Of a stretch of DNA of 64,000 nt, positions 37,138 to 46,384 are shown piece after piece. Both the position numbers and the translations under genes were made by a program. The number at the start of each line of letters is the position of its first letter. Position 1 is the stretch's first letter. This DNA is from Chitinophagaceae bacterium (GTDB lineage Bacteria > Bacteroidota > Bacteroidia > Chitinophagales > Chitinophagaceae), in the NCBI GenBank assembly GCA_023957155.1, contig JAMLHK010000006.1, positions 235,751-299,750 on the forward strand, in the 5' to 3' direction. Under the pieces are notes generated by a model. It had not been told where the DNA came from, ran no database searches, and saw only the letters and a list, made by a program, of their open reading frames with translations.

Positions 37138-38265
37138 ATGTTAAAAGTCGGTATTTTAGGTGGGGGTCAGTTGGGCAGGATGCTGTTGCAGGCAGCAGCA
37201 AACTATCCTGTAGAAACTTATGTTATGGAAAATGATGCGAACTGCCCTGCCGCACATCTTTGCCATCATTTTGTAAAGGGGGATATCCGTAATTATGACG
37301 ATGTTTATAAGTTCGGGCGGGAACTGGATGCCCTGACCATTGAAATTGAATCCGTAAATGAAGAAGGGCTGGCTGCATTAGAGCGGGAAGGTGTAAAAGT
37401 ATATCCCCGGCCAGCGGCATTGCGAACCATTAAAAATAAAATTGAGCAAAAGCAGTTCTATGCTGCTCATAGTATTCCTACGGCTGATTTTGTGGTTACC
37501 CGGTCGCTGAAGGAACTGGACCAGTATGCTGATTTTTTCCCCGCAGTGCATAAGCTGGGTTTAGGCGGGTATGACGGAAGGGGGGTACAGATCATTGAAT
37601 CATCTGCAGAGGCGGTTATGGGTTTTGATGCACCGTCCGTCCTGGAAAAAAAGGTTGCCGTACATAAAGAAATAGCACAAATCGTAGCCGTTAATGAAAA
37701 CGGGCAAACCGCTTTGTATCCGCCTGTTGATATGGTTTTTGACCCGGGGTTGAATTTGCTCAGCTACCAGATCAGTCCTGCAGAGCTTACGGATACTATT
37801 TTATGGAAAGTAGAAGCTATAGCGTTAAAGGTAGTAAAAGCATTGGCCAGTCCCGGTATCTTTGCGGTAGAATTGTTTATAGATAAAACCGGGGAAGTGT
37901 TTGTTAATGAAACGGCGCCGCGGGTACACAACAGCGGGCATCATACGATAGAGGGTAATTACAGTTCGCAGTTTGATATGCTTTGGCGTATAATATTAGG
38001 TTATCCTTTAGGGAACACGGAAGCTATCCTTCCGGCGGCTATTGTTAATGTGCTGGGAGATGAAGGTTATAGCGGCGAGGCAAAGTATGACGGGCTGGAC
38101 GAGGTATTACTCATGGATAATGTATTCGTCCACATCTATGGAAAGAGAGAAACAAAACCGGGGAGAAAGATGGGGCATGTAACCATTTTAAGTGCAGACC
38201 GGAAAGATCTCACCTATAAACAAAGCCGGATAAGGCATATTTTGAAAGTGGTGAGTGGTGAATAG
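37138..38265 (+). CDS. purK: 5-(carboxyamino)imidazole ribonucleotide synthase
   Basis: This 375-residue ATP-grasp enzyme is counted from the ATG at 37138, whose product opens MLKVGILGGGQLGRMLLQAA. The upstream in-frame TTG at 37021 is rejected because that part has no family similarity. The key parts are the glycine-rich start, VHKLGLGGYDGRGVQII (about 139-155), EVFVNETAPRVHNSGHHTIE (about 255-274) and the C-terminal small domain. It carboxylates AIR using bicarbonate and ATP. purE follows 49 bp later, the normal pairing. The 36826-37137 gap upstream is AT-rich and holds only the promoters of this gene and of the divergent transpeptidase. Confidence 0.94.
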   Translation: MLKVGILGGGQLGRMLLQAAANYPVETYVMENDANCPAAHLCHHFVKGDIRNYDDVYKFGRELDALTIEIESVNEEGLAALEREGVKVYPRPAALRTIKNKIEQKQFYAAHSIPTADFVVTRSLKELDQYADFFPAVHKLGLGGYDGRGVQIIESSAEAVMGFDAPSVLEKKVAVHKEIAQIVAVNENGQTALYPPVDMVFDPGLNLLSYQISPAELTDTILWKVEAIALKVVKALASPGIFAVELFIDKTGEVFVNETAPRVHNSGHHTIEGNYSSQFDMLWRIILGYPLGNTEAILPAAIVNVLGDEGYSGEAKYDGLDEVLLMDNVFVHIYGKRETKPGRKMGHVTILSADRKDLTYKQSRIRHILKVVSGE

Positions 38266-38314
38266 AGCGGATGAAGCGGGAACCGGTTAACAATGATATT
38301 AGAATCTGATCAAC

Positions 38315-38845
38315 ATGTCTTCAATACAACCACTTGTAGGAATTATCATGGGCAGCGACAGCGATCTTGAAGTGATGCAGGCCGCTGCTCATATTTTAAA
38401 AGATTTTGGTGTTTCGTATGAACTTACCGTAGTGTCGGCACATCGAACGCCGCTGCGTATGGTGGAATACGCCACAAAGGCAAAGGAAAGAGGGCTGAAG
38501 GTGATTATTGCCGGGGCCGGCGGAGCTGCACACCTGCCCGGTATGGTAGCTTCTCTTACTACATTACCTGTTATTGGTGTTCCGGTGAAGTCTTCTAATT
38601 CCATAGACGGGTGGGACTCGGTATTGTCTATTTTACAAATGCCTAACGGTATTCCTGTTGCTACTGTAGCGCTGAATGCTTCTAAAAATGCGGGTATACT
38701 GGCTGCTTCAATAATTGGTGCTTATGATAGCGCCGTTGGAGAGCGCATTGCCGTTTATAAGAAAAGCCTGGAAGAGGAAGTGTATAAAAAAGCGATAAGA
38801 TTAAAAGACAGCGGTTGGAGCAACAATTTTGATCACCGGGATTAG
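38315..38845 (+). CDS. purE: N5-CAIR mutase
   Basis: This 176-residue protein shows the PurE class I signatures [32 protein letters not shown] (about 40-54, with the catalytic His), [35 protein letters not shown] and [18 protein letters not shown]. It moves the carboxyl group from N5-CAIR to C4 in purine synthesis. It is directly downstream of purK and ends 9 bp from the convergent thioesterase gene. Confidence 0.95.
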   Translation: MSSIQPLVGIIMGSDSDLEVMQAAAHILKDFGVSYELTVVSAHRTPLRMVEYATKAKERGLKVIIAGAGGAAHLPGMVASLTTLPVIGVPVKSSNSIDGWDSVLSILQMPNGIPVATVALNASKNAGILAASIIGAYDSAVGERIAVYKKSLEEEVYKKAIRLKDSGWSNNFDHRD

Positions 38846-38854
38846 CTTTGAGGA

Positions 38855-39301
38855 TCATTCTTCTTTTTTGACTTCCGACAGTTTCCGGATAGCCTCCTCC
38901 GGGACGGGTGCTACTTTTTTTATTGCATAGTTGAAACAGACCATTCCTGTTTTTGCCGTAGCTACGGTAACTAAGTTCCCGTTCCTGAAGGTGTCTAATT
39001 TGTAAAAAATATCAAAGCTTACCCGTTCAAATGCAGCAGCCGTTACGGCTATATAGATGATGTCTCCGTAAAACAGCTCTTTTTTAAACTCTATAGCCAC
39101 GTCACTCATGATCAGCCCCACGCCTGCGAAGTTTTGTTCGTTATATCCCTGTTGTTGCAGGAATTGTATCCTGGCTTCATGGATAATGGAAAGCAGACTG
39201 TCATTTCCGGCGTGTCCGCCGTAATTGATATCGGTGATGCGAATGGGAATGGTGGTGAGAAAAGAAAAGGAATCAGGTAATTCGAGCTTTATTCTGGGCA
39301 T
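38855..39301 (-). CDS. Acyl-CoA thioesterase (4HBT hotdog fold)
   Basis: This 148-residue protein is a single hotdog domain. ITDINYGGHAGNDSLLSIIHEARIQFL (about 22-48) carries the 4HBT pattern with a likely catalytic Asp, and IEFKKELFYGDIIYIAVTA is the second conserved strand pair. It hydrolyses acyl-CoA thioesters, with unknown chain-length preference. It lies 43 bp downstream of the anti-sigma-like gene on the same strand and may be read from the same transcript. Confidence 0.88.
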   Translation of the reverse strand: MPRIKLELPDSFSFLTTIPIRITDINYGGHAGNDSLLSIIHEARIQFLQQQGYNEQNFAGVGLIMSDVAIEFKKELFYGDIIYIAVTAAAFERVSFDIFYKLDTFRNGNLVTVATAKTGMVCFNYAIKKVAPVPEEAIRKLSEVKKEE

Positions 39302-39344
39302 GTTTATTTTTTCACAAAGATAAAGGGGGGATATTATCCGTGTG

Positions 39345-40238
39345 CTATTTGTCGTTGTGCTGCAACAGTTTCATCAGCTCCGATATATCCATAAAGTTAT
39401 CTGCTGAAGGAATGAATGTAGAAGTCCCTACTTTTTCTTTCCATGTTTTGAACTGATCCCTCCAGTACCGGCTTTCCCTGAGAATAACATCCAGCATCTC
39501 TTCCTTTTCACTGCCGTTAAGGTATTGAATGGTATTTCTGAATTTAGAAGAAACCCTCACCGATTGCCCGTTAGGTCCGGTCATATAGAAATAGCTGTTG
39601 GGTAAATCCATTAACCGTACATCTTCCCTGATCTCTCCCTTTAAATTCCTGATTCGCTTTGAGGTGGCGTCATCTAAGTTATAGCGATCGGTAACGGGGG
39701 CGGTATCAAAGTCTATAGAGGAAACAGACGGAGCATCCATTTGCCGGCTGTTCAGGTATACTTCGCCCGGCATATCCGTATTACGGCGGATCTTAGCTTT
39801 TTTGAGACCGGTATTTGATGCGATGATGGTTTTGCCGGTTTCGGGGTTGGCAATTCCCGGAGTTTCCGCCTTTTCTGTTACGGGCGTATGTACCGGGTTG
39901 CTTTCTTTGACAGCAGGTTGTATTTTTTGCCCGGTGGTTTTGCCGGTATCAATATCCGTGATAAAATAATTAGCCGTAAAGAAGGCAATTCCTATTATTG
40001 CCGCTGCCGCAGCAATACGGATCACTTTTTTTATGGAGATATAGCGGACTTTAGTGGGATGAGGGGCATCAAGCTTGTTCAGAATCTGGTCCCAGTTGTT
40101 TTCCGGGGGAGTGACCTCTATATGGTGTAACCTGTCTTTAAATACAATAAGCTCATTCTCCAGGTCATGAGAGATCCTGTTCCATACCTGGTGTGGTGGA
40201 GTAACTTCATGTTCATATATTTCATTTTTCCACTTCAT
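39345..40238 (-). CDS. Putative anti-sigma factor, single-pass membrane protein
   Basis: This 297-residue protein has a cytoplasmic N-terminal part with a repeated motif, HEVTPPHQVWNRI (about 10-22) and IEVTPPENNWDQIL (about 40-53). One transmembrane helix follows (about 74-92, IRIAAAAAIIGIAFFTANYF), and a C-terminal periplasmic region has no known domain. It is 20 bp downstream of the ECF sigma factor on the same strand, the usual place for the regulator that holds such a sigma factor inactive. The annotation rests mostly on this context and the topology. Confidence 0.6.
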   Translation of the reverse strand: MKWKNEIYEHEVTPPHQVWNRISHDLENELIVFKDRLHHIEVTPPENNWDQILNKLDAPHPTKVRYISIKKVIRIAAAAAIIGIAFFTANYFITDIDTGKTTGQKIQPAVKESNPVHTPVTEKAETPGIANPETGKTIIASNTGLKKAKIRRNTDMPGEVYLNSRQMDAPSVSSIDFDTAPVTDRYNLDDATSKRIRNLKGEIREDVRLMDLPNSYFYMTGPNGQSVRVSSKFRNTIQYLNGSEKEEMLDVILRESRYWRDQFKTWKEKVGTSTFIPSADNFMDISELMKLLQHNDK

Positions 40239-40258
40239 GAACAGGTTTTAGACAAAAA

Positions 40259-40816
40259 CTACGATATTATTCTTTTTGTTTTAATCATATTTTGTAACAC
40301 CCCTTTTGCCCTGGCTAACTGCGATTTACTTGTTCCTTCACTGATGCCGGCTATTTCAGCAATCTCTTTATGAGAATAGCCTTCAATTACATACAGGTTA
40401 AATACGGTTCTATAGCCTGGCGACAGTTCCTGGATCATCTTCATCATATCCTTCATGCTTAAGCTGTCAAAAGCCGATAGTTCTGTGGTTTCGAGGTGGT
40501 TTTCATGATTTTCCGTTACCGGATAAAGATTTACCTGTTTCCGGTAATGCTCTATAGCCGTATTTACAAATATCCTTCTTATCCAGCCCTCAAATGATCC
40601 ATCGCCCCGGTACATGTGCAGATTTTTGAAAATCTTTACAAATCCGTCCTGCAAAATATCCTGGGCATCTTCTGCTTTTCCTGCATAACGCAGGCATACG
40701 GCGTACATTTTTGGCGAAAATCGTTGATATAATGCTTCCTGCATACGGCGATCTCCGGCCAGGCAGCCTTTTATTAAGTCGCTTTCATTGATATTATGGT
40801 TGCTTATGGAGGACAT
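40259..40816 (-). CDS. ECF-type RNA polymerase sigma factor
   Basis: This 185-residue protein has region 2 at about 25-95 (DAQDILQDGFVKIFKNLHMY and the -10 binding WIRRIFVNTAIEHYRK). Region 4 at about 120-178 has an intact helix-turn-helix (YSHKEIAEIAGISEGTSKSQ). It directs RNA polymerase to a small regulon, probably including its own operon. The downstream membrane protein is the likely anti-sigma partner. No TonB-dependent receptor or FecR-type gene is adjacent, so the inducing signal is open. Confidence 0.93.
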   Translation of the reverse strand: MSSISNHNINESDLIKGCLAGDRRMQEALYQRFSPKMYAVCLRYAGKAEDAQDILQDGFVKIFKNLHMYRGDGSFEGWIRRIFVNTAIEHYRKQVNLYPVTENHENHLETTELSAFDSLSMKDMMKMIQELSPGYRTVFNLYVIEGYSHKEIAEIAGISEGTSKSQLARAKGVLQNMIKTKRIIS

Positions 40817-40874
40817 TTAATTAGCGAAGATCAATTTTTCTTCTGTTTCGGTTATTGGTAAAGCGATAGTACGA

Positions 40875-41453
40875 CTATTTTTTTATTAAAAATTCCACTA
40901 ATTTCTCTAAAGCTTTTCCCCGGTGGCTGTATTGATTCTTTTCCTCTAAGTTCATTTCGGCAAAAGTAAGCCTGCTGCCCAGGGGTATAAATACAGGATC
41001 ATAGCCAAATCCCTGATCTCCCCGGGGTTCTTCGGCAATATGCCCCTCGCAGATTCCTTCAAACTGGTAGGGAATACCATCTAAGATTAAGGAAATAACC
41101 GTTCTGAACCGGGCTTCCCGGTCTGTTCTGTCTGCCAGCGCCCGCAATAATTTTTCGGTATTGGCGGCAGGATCTCTTCCATCTCCTGCATACCGGGCAC
41201 TCTTTACGCCGGGTTCACCATTTAAGGCATTGGTTTCCAGTCCGGTATCTTCTCCAAAGCAACTTGTCCCGGTTAAATTATAGATGGTGGTTGCTTTTTC
41301 TCTTGCATTTTCTTCCAGTGTATGATAGGGTTCGGGAATATCTATATCAATACCTGCCTCTGCAAGGGGTATAATGGTAAATCTTCCTTGTAATAAGGAG
41401 CGGATTTCTTCTGTTTTATGCTGGTTGTTAGACGCGAAGATGAGCTTTTGCAT
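40875..41453 (-). CDS. rdgB: dITP/XTP pyrophosphatase
   Basis: This 192-residue member of the HAM1/RdgB family opens KLIFASNNQHKTEEIRSLL, carries FGEDTGLETNALNGEPGVKSARYAG (about 66-90), and closes with GYDPVFIP and SHRGKALEKLVEFL. It removes non-canonical purine triphosphates from the nucleotide pool. It lies 9 bp downstream of the uncharacterised 163-residue gene on the same strand, so the two are co-transcribed. Confidence 0.95.
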   Translation of the reverse strand: MQKLIFASNNQHKTEEIRSLLQGRFTIIPLAEAGIDIDIPEPYHTLEENAREKATTIYNLTGTSCFGEDTGLETNALNGEPGVKSARYAGDGRDPAANTEKLLRALADRTDREARFRTVISLILDGIPYQFEGICEGHIAEEPRGDQGFGYDPVFIPLGSRLTFAEMNLEEKNQYSHRGKALEKLVEFLIKK

Positions 41454-41462
41454 AAGGCGGTA

Positions 41463-41954
41463 TTACAATTGGAAAACTGATTTTAAGCTGGTCCACAATT
41501 TTGTTTTCAGTGATTTATCGGTTTCTATGTTGTCTAATGCAGGGGATGAAAGATACGTGATATGGTTGAATGGCTGCACCTGGAAATGAGGAAAATGAAG
41601 AGGCAACCCGATTTCCTCCGGCGAAATACCGAAAAGCAGCACAATCTTAGGTTCGGTAGCGGTATTAAGGCTCAGGTAATGATTATCGGCGAGCTGACGG
41701 ATATTGATGATAGCTACATCTGCCACGCTGAGTTTGCAGGCATTCAAAATCCCGGTTAAGAATAAAAAAGATTTGTCGCTGAGGAACCTGGCGTCATCCG
41801 TATTGACGAGGATGGTGATGTGCTTTTGGTTAGACCCCATGAATTTGACCTGGTTTGAAGCAATGTCGCCGGCTGTGTTTTGCATTTGCACTAATGGCGC
41901 GGTATACAGGTTTGCAATAATGTTTTCGGGTAGTATTAAGTTTTTAAGACTCAT
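41463..41954 (-). CDS. Conserved hypothetical protein, possible DNA polymerase III psi-like
   Basis: This 163-residue soluble protein is not one I can assign with confidence. Its plan is a strand (KHITILVNTDDARFLSDK), a helix (FLFLTGILNACKLSVADVAI), a strand (KIVLLFGISPEEIGL), and a C-terminal segment HITYLSSPALDNIETD followed by KTKLWTSL. The order of elements, and especially an SPAL turn before a basic stretch ending in K-x-x-LW, recalls the psi (HolD) subunit of proteobacterial DNA polymerase III, a uracil-glycosylase-like fold. This similarity is from memory of the E. coli protein and needs a profile search. It is upstream of rdgB by 9 bp, so a nucleotide or replication role fits the context. 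Confidence 0.5.
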   Translation of the reverse strand: MSLKNLILPENIIANLYTAPLVQMQNTAGDIASNQVKFMGSNQKHITILVNTDDARFLSDKSFLFLTGILNACKLSVADVAIINIRQLADNHYLSLNTATEPKIVLLFGISPEEIGLPLHFPHFQVQPFNHITYLSSPALDNIETDKSLKTKLWTSLKSVFQL

Positions 41955-42021
41955 ATTTATTTACAGGCGGTTTCCCGGTCACCGGGTTTTTTTCGTTTCT
42001 TTGCAACAAAAATAGTGTTTT

Positions 42022-43086
42022 ATGATTGCCGCAACAGATATTCGGGTTACAAAAACGGAAAGGAGCAAGTTGCAGGATATTGATATGAGAAACCTGCCTT
42101 TTGGAAAATACTTTACAGACCACATGCTGGAGGCAGAATATGACAATGGTCAGTGGGTGAAAGTGGAGATAAAGCCATATCAGCACCTGATGATTGATCC
42201 TTCTTTAACCTCCCTGCATTACGGGCAATCCATTTTTGAAGGTATTAAGGCGTATAAAGATGAGCATGGTCAGGCGCTGATATTCCGGCCTTACGATAAT
42301 TTCAAACGATTTAATATTTCGGCAGCCCGGATGTGTATGCCGGATGTGCCTGAAGAGATCTTTATTGAAGGAATGCGCCAGCTCATCACTATAGATAAAG
42401 ACTGGATCCCGGCAAAAAAAGATCATTCCCTGTATATCCGTCCCTTTATGTTTGCAACGGATGCCATGCTGGGCGTACGTCCTTCACAAACGTATAAGTT
42501 TTTGATTCTTTTAAGTCCTACGGGTCCTTATTATCCCAAGCCGATGAAAATAATTGTTGAAGAAAAATATACCCGTGCGGCTCCGGGAGGCGTTGGATTT
42601 GCAAAAAATGCCGGGAACTACGCCGGCAGTCTGATTGCAGCTGCAGAGGCTCAAAAGCAGGGATATGACCAGGTATTGTGGACGGATGCTTTCGAGCATA
42701 AATGGTTACAGGAAGTAGGGACAATGAATGTTTTCTTTGTTATAGATCATGTTGCCATAACCCCTTCGCTGGATGAGGGTACCATTTTGGACGGAATAAC
42801 ACGTAAAAGTGTAATTACGATATTAGAGGAAATGAATGTTCCGGTAGAGGAACGTCATATTAACGTGGATGAGGTAACCCGGGCATATACGGAAGGCCGG
42901 CTGCAGGAAGTTTTTGGTACCGGAACCGCCGCTACCATTGCTATGGTAGAAAAGGTGAAGTATAAAGATGTGATAATGGAATTTGGTGAAAAAGACTGGA
43001 CCCTGAGTGCAGAAGTAAAGAAAAGGTTAGATGCCATACGCGATGGGAAAGCACCTGACACCCATGGCTGGATGGTTCCCGTATAA
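42022..43086 (+). CDS. ilvE: Branched-chain amino acid aminotransferase
   Basis: This 354-residue, PLP-dependent class IV aminotransferase matches the longer bacterial/eukaryotic BCAT form. It has SLHYGQSIFEGIKAY (about 64-78), FMFATDAMLGVRPSQTY, the PLP lysine Lys195 in GVGFAKNAGNYAGSL, and TLDGITRKSV-type ILDGITRKSVI. It makes the last step of Leu, Ile and Val synthesis or starts their breakdown. It stands alone and is divergent from the hypothetical/rdgB pair. Confidence 0.95.
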   Translation: MIAATDIRVTKTERSKLQDIDMRNLPFGKYFTDHMLEAEYDNGQWVKVEIKPYQHLMIDPSLTSLHYGQSIFEGIKAYKDEHGQALIFRPYDNFKRFNISAARMCMPDVPEEIFIEGMRQLITIDKDWIPAKKDHSLYIRPFMFATDAMLGVRPSQTYKFLILLSPTGPYYPKPMKIIVEEKYTRAAPGGVGFAKNAGNYAGSLIAAAEAQKQGYDQVLWTDAFEHKWLQEVGTMNVFFVIDHVAITPSLDEGTILDGITRKSVITILEEMNVPVEERHINVDEVTRAYTEGRLQEVFGTGTAATIAMVEKVKYKDVIMEFGEKDWTLSAEVKKRLDAIRDGKAPDTHGWMVPV

Positions 43087-43201
43087 GTTCGGGGAAAGTT
43101 TTCCGGAATGTTAATCCGGCTCGTTTGAAGGATGTTTCAGCCGGGTTTTAACGGACTGGGTAAATTAAACGCCGGATTTTTAATAATTTGAACTTATAAA
43201 G

Positions 43202-43233
43202 TTTGGTATTTCCCAACAAGCCGCTTACCTTTG
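43202..43233 (+). promoter_or_regulatory. Promoter of rpsL-rpsG
   Basis: TTTG at 43202-43205, a 20 bp spacer and TACCTTTG at 43226-43233 fit the Bacteroidota consensus. The same -7 octamer precedes fusA. The rpsL ATG is 24 bp downstream. Confidence 0.75.
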
Positions 43234-43257
43234 CCCTCCCAAAAATAAAAGGTAAGA

Positions 43258-43638
43258 ATGCCTACAATACAACAATTAGTTAGAAAAGGTAGAGAAATCA
43301 TCAGGGCCAAAAGCAAATCCAGGGCTTTAGACAGCTGTCCGCAGCGTCGTGGCGTATGTACCCGTGTTTATACCACCACACCCAAAAAACCAAATTCCGC
43401 TTTGCGTAAAGTAGCCAAAGTGCGTTTAACCAATAAAGTGGAGGTGATTGCCTATATACCCGGGGAAGGTCATAATTTACAAGAGCACTCTATCGTATTG
43501 ATCAGGGGCGGTCGTGTAAAGGATTTACCAGGTGTTCGTTACCATATTGTAAGGGGAAGCTTAGATACCGCCGGGGTAAAAGACCGTAAACAAAGCCGGT
43601 CCAAATACGGGACCAAAAGGGAAAAAGCTAAAAAATAA
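43258..43638 (+). CDS. rpsL: 30S ribosomal protein S12
   Basis: This 126-residue protein is full length. It has the universally conserved [19 protein letters not shown] (about 40-58), the loop [25 protein letters not shown] (about 73-97) and the RSKYGTKR tail. The two lysines that change in streptomycin resistance (K of PKKPNS and K of RVKDLPG) are both the wild-type residues. It is part of the decoding centre of the small subunit. rpsG follows 50 bp later. Confidence 0.98.
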   Translation: MPTIQQLVRKGREIIRAKSKSRALDSCPQRRGVCTRVYTTTPKKPNSALRKVAKVRLTNKVEVIAYIPGEGHNLQEHSIVLIRGGRVKDLPGVRYHIVRGSLDTAGVKDRKQSRSKYGTKREKAKK

Positions 43639-43688
43639 TTACAGCGATCATACAAATTAACCGTTAAGCGTAATAATATTTAATCAAT

Positions 43689-44156
43689 ATGCGTAAAGCT
43701 CAAGCCAAGAAATTACCATTAGCACCTGATCCCAGGTATAGCGATATACTGGTAACCCGTTTTGTAAATAACTTAATGTGGGGTGGGAAAAAAAGTACGG
43801 CTTTCGATATATTCTACAATGCAATTGACCGGGTTTCCAAGGTGTCCGGCGAAGATGGTTATGAAATATGGAGACGTGCATTGAGCAATGTTACTCCCAG
43901 TGTGGAAGTGCGTAGCCGCAGGATTGGCGGTGCAACATTCCAGATACCTTCTGAAGTTCGCCCTGATCGGAAAATATCGCTGAGCATTAAATGGCTTATC
44001 CGCTATAGCCGTGAAAGGAATGGCAAAACGATGGCCGATAAATTAGCTAATGAAATCCTGGCTGCCAGCAAAGGTGAGGGTGCGGCTTTTAAAAAGAAAG
44101 AAGATACCCATCGTATGGCAGATGCCAATAAAGCCTTTGCTCATTTCAAGGTATAA
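43689..44156 (+). CDS. rpsG: 30S ribosomal protein S7
   Basis: This 155-residue protein has the S7 hallmarks ILVTRFVNNLMWGGKKSTA (about 19-37), SNVTPSVEVRSRRIGGATFQIP and a C-terminal basic helix ending HRMADANKAFAHFKV. It nucleates the 3' domain of 16S rRNA. fusA, its usual next gene, is displaced by 2.3 kb by two unrelated genes. Confidence 0.98.
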   Translation: MRKAQAKKLPLAPDPRYSDILVTRFVNNLMWGGKKSTAFDIFYNAIDRVSKVSGEDGYEIWRRALSNVTPSVEVRSRRIGGATFQIPSEVRPDRKISLSIKWLIRYSRERNGKTMADKLANEILAASKGEGAAFKKKEDTHRMADANKAFAHFKV

Positions 44157-44280
44157 TATTATCTGCGGATTTAATTATATTACATGCCCTGCTGACTTTC
44201 TCGGTAGGGTTTTTTTATTTTTATTCAAGGGGAGATCATCCCCGCTTTCCTTATTTTCCTGTACCGTAAACAGCCGGGAA

Positions 44281-44988
44281 ATGAAACTGAAATTCTCGAT
44301 CATAGCATTGCTTTTTTCCACCGTTTCTTTTTCTCAAAATAAGGAACCGGGCTCCTGGCACATCATAAACGCACAATTGGGATTGGATAAACGATGGGAA
44401 GCTTTTGCAGAGCTGCAGACGAGGTCGAACCGCTTTGTCCGTGATTTTTTTTATTACGAAATCAAAGGCGGGATAGGCTATAAGGTGAATAAGGCTTTTT
44501 CGCTGTTGGTCGGTACGGGCAGGTATGTGACTTACACAGGGAAAGGAAATTTTGCGGGACCACCGGAAAACAGTGAATTTCGAGTCTGGCAGCAGGTGAC
44601 GATCAACCAGCATCTTGAGCGGCTGAAGATAGAACATCGTTACCGGCTGGAACAGCGATGGAGGAGCGATGGCTATCGTAACCGCTTCCGATACCGCTTA
44701 AGTGCGATGGTTCCTTTAAACAAGGAAAAAATGGCTCCCGGAGCAATTTTTGTAAATATATATGATGAAATTTTCCTTAATAATGAACCACCTCATTTTG
44801 AACGTAACCGGTTTTTTGCCGGTACGGGCTATATCTTTACTCCTGTTGTAACCTTCCAGGCAGGATATGTACATCAATATAATTATACGCTGGATAAACG
44901 GGATCGAAAGGATTTTGTACAGCTTGCTCTTTTTTTGAAATTCGGGCAGGCAGATCGCCGGGAACAGGCGCCGAGTTCTGCGGATTAG
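44281..44988 (+). CDS. DUF2490 outer-membrane protein
   Basis: This 235-residue protein is read from the ATG at 44281, which gives the signal peptide MKLKFSIIALLFSTVSFSQ. The longer frame from 44050 overlaps rpsG and is rejected. The mature part shows DUF2490 strands: SWHIINAQLGLDKRWEAFAE, LERLKIEHRYRLEQRWRSD and NRFRYRLSAMVPL, ending in a beta-barrel. The function is unknown. It overlaps the convergent NDH-2 gene by 4 bp and lies inside what is normally an unbroken rpsL-rpsG-fusA run. Confidence 0.85.
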   Translation: MKLKFSIIALLFSTVSFSQNKEPGSWHIINAQLGLDKRWEAFAELQTRSNRFVRDFFYYEIKGGIGYKVNKAFSLLVGTGRYVTYTGKGNFAGPPENSEFRVWQQVTINQHLERLKIEHRYRLEQRWRSDGYRNRFRYRLSAMVPLNKEKMAPGAIFVNIYDEIFLNNEPPHFERNRFFAGTGYIFTPVVTFQAGYVHQYNYTLDKRDRKDFVQLALFLKFGQADRREQAPSSAD

Positions 44989-46271
44989 GTATGGGAGGAT
45001 TTGTTTTTCCCCGGTCGGACGATCATTCTAAGTGCCTGATCTTTAGTGAAGTAGGCTATCATCCAGTTGTAAAGCGTGGTTATTCTGTTGCGATAAGTGA
45101 TCAGCGATATTAAATGAATAAACAACCAGAGGAACCACGCAACAAATCCCCTGAAATGAAGAGGGGGTGCAGGTAAATCGGCAACGGCCTTGTTGCGGCC
45201 GATGATAGCCATCGAACCTTTGTCTTTATACCGGAAAACGTGGAGAGGTTGACCACTCAGCAGTCCTTTAAAGTTTTTTGCCAGGTTTTCCCCCTGTTGA
45301 AGAGCAACCTGTGCTACCTGGGGATGTCCGTGGGGATACCGGGGATCATGAGTTTGGATACTGGTATCACCAATGGCAAATATGTTGCGGGTATGCTTTA
45401 CCTGATGATATGCATCTGCTATAAGCCGGTTTCCCTGCCCATAGCACTCCGGCGGTAAGCCCTCTGTTTTTTGGGCTGAAACACCTGCCGTCCAGATAAG
45501 TGTCTGAGCTGGTATCTTTTGGCCGTCAGATAAAACAACAGTTCCGTTTACGTAATCCTGAACTCTTGTATTTAGCTTTATTTCAACTCCTAACCTCGTC
45601 AGCGCCTGATAAGTATTTTCCCGGGACCGGGGGCTCATTGGTTCGAGCAGATGGGCTTGCCCATCTACTAAATAAATATGACTGAGGTCTTTTGATCCTA
45701 AAAATTCCGGGTAATCCTTTCGTATGATAAATTTTCTCATCTCAGCCAGCATGCCTGATATTTCTACTCCCGTTGGTCCGCCGCCGGCTATTACAATAGT
45801 GAGTAATTTTTCCTTTTCCTCAGTGTCATGCGTAAGCGTAGCCGTTTCTAACTGCTGGAGCAGGTAGTTCCGCATTTCCAGCGCATCGTTCACTGTTTTC
45901 ATCGGGATGGCGTTCGCTTTTACATTTTCTATCCCGAAATAATTGGTTTCTGTTCCGGTGGCTAATACCAGGTAGTCGTATTCCAGGTTACCGGACGATA
46001 ATATTACTTTGTTTTCACCGGGTACTATTTTTATCAGCTCCCCCATACGAAACCGGACATTTGTTTTTCCGTGGAACATTTTTCGGAAAGGGTAGCTGAT
46101 ATTGGATGTTTCTAAAAACCCGGTGGCTACCTGGTAGAGAAGGGGTGGAAAGAAGTTGTAATTGTTTTTATCCACCAGGGTAAGGTGAAATTTCCTTCGG
46201 TTTGCCAGGTGCCTGACCAGGTTTATACCGGCAAAACCTCCTCCTATTATTACTATTCGTTTTGTTGTCAT
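44985..46271 (-). CDS. Type II NADH:quinone oxidoreductase (NDH-2 like)
   Basis: This 428-residue flavoprotein is read from MTTKRIVIIGGGFAGINLV; the longer start adds only MYIADRVADPI. It has the FAD turn GGGFAG (residues 9-14), DKNNYNFFPPLLYQVATG, YLVLATG, the NADH-binding turn IVIAGGGPTGVEISG (about 168-182), a second FAD region NIFAIGDT, and a C-terminal amphipathic stretch (AWFLWLFIHLISLI) for membrane attachment. It passes electrons from NADH to quinone without pumping protons. It is transcribed opposite to the ribosomal genes around it. Confidence 0.9.
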   Translation of the reverse strand: MTTKRIVIIGGGFAGINLVRHLANRRKFHLTLVDKNNYNFFPPLLYQVATGFLETSNISYPFRKMFHGKTNVRFRMGELIKIVPGENKVILSSGNLEYDYLVLATGTETNYFGIENVKANAIPMKTVNDALEMRNYLLQQLETATLTHDTEEKEKLLTIVIAGGGPTGVEISGMLAEMRKFIIRKDYPEFLGSKDLSHIYLVDGQAHLLEPMSPRSRENTYQALTRLGVEIKLNTRVQDYVNGTVVLSDGQKIPAQTLIWTAGVSAQKTEGLPPECYGQGNRLIADAYHQVKHTRNIFAIGDTSIQTHDPRYPHGHPQVAQVALQQGENLAKNFKGLLSGQPLHVFRYKDKGSMAIIGRNKAVADLPAPPLHFRGFVAWFLWLFIHLISLITYRNRITTLYNWMIAYFTKDQALRMIVRPGKNKSSHT

Positions 46272-46384
46272 TATTGGATCTGCTACCCGGTCTGCAATGT
46301 ACAAAATGGGTTAAAAGGCATAAAGTTACCAATTCCGCCATGGCTTTTCCTGTTTTTGTGCAAAATTTTAGAACAGCCCTGTTA

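Noticed and set aside
44050-44280. Extension of the DUF2490 gene upstream into rpsG
   Set aside because: The added 77 residues are the wrong frame of rpsG, and a proper signal peptide begins at 44281.
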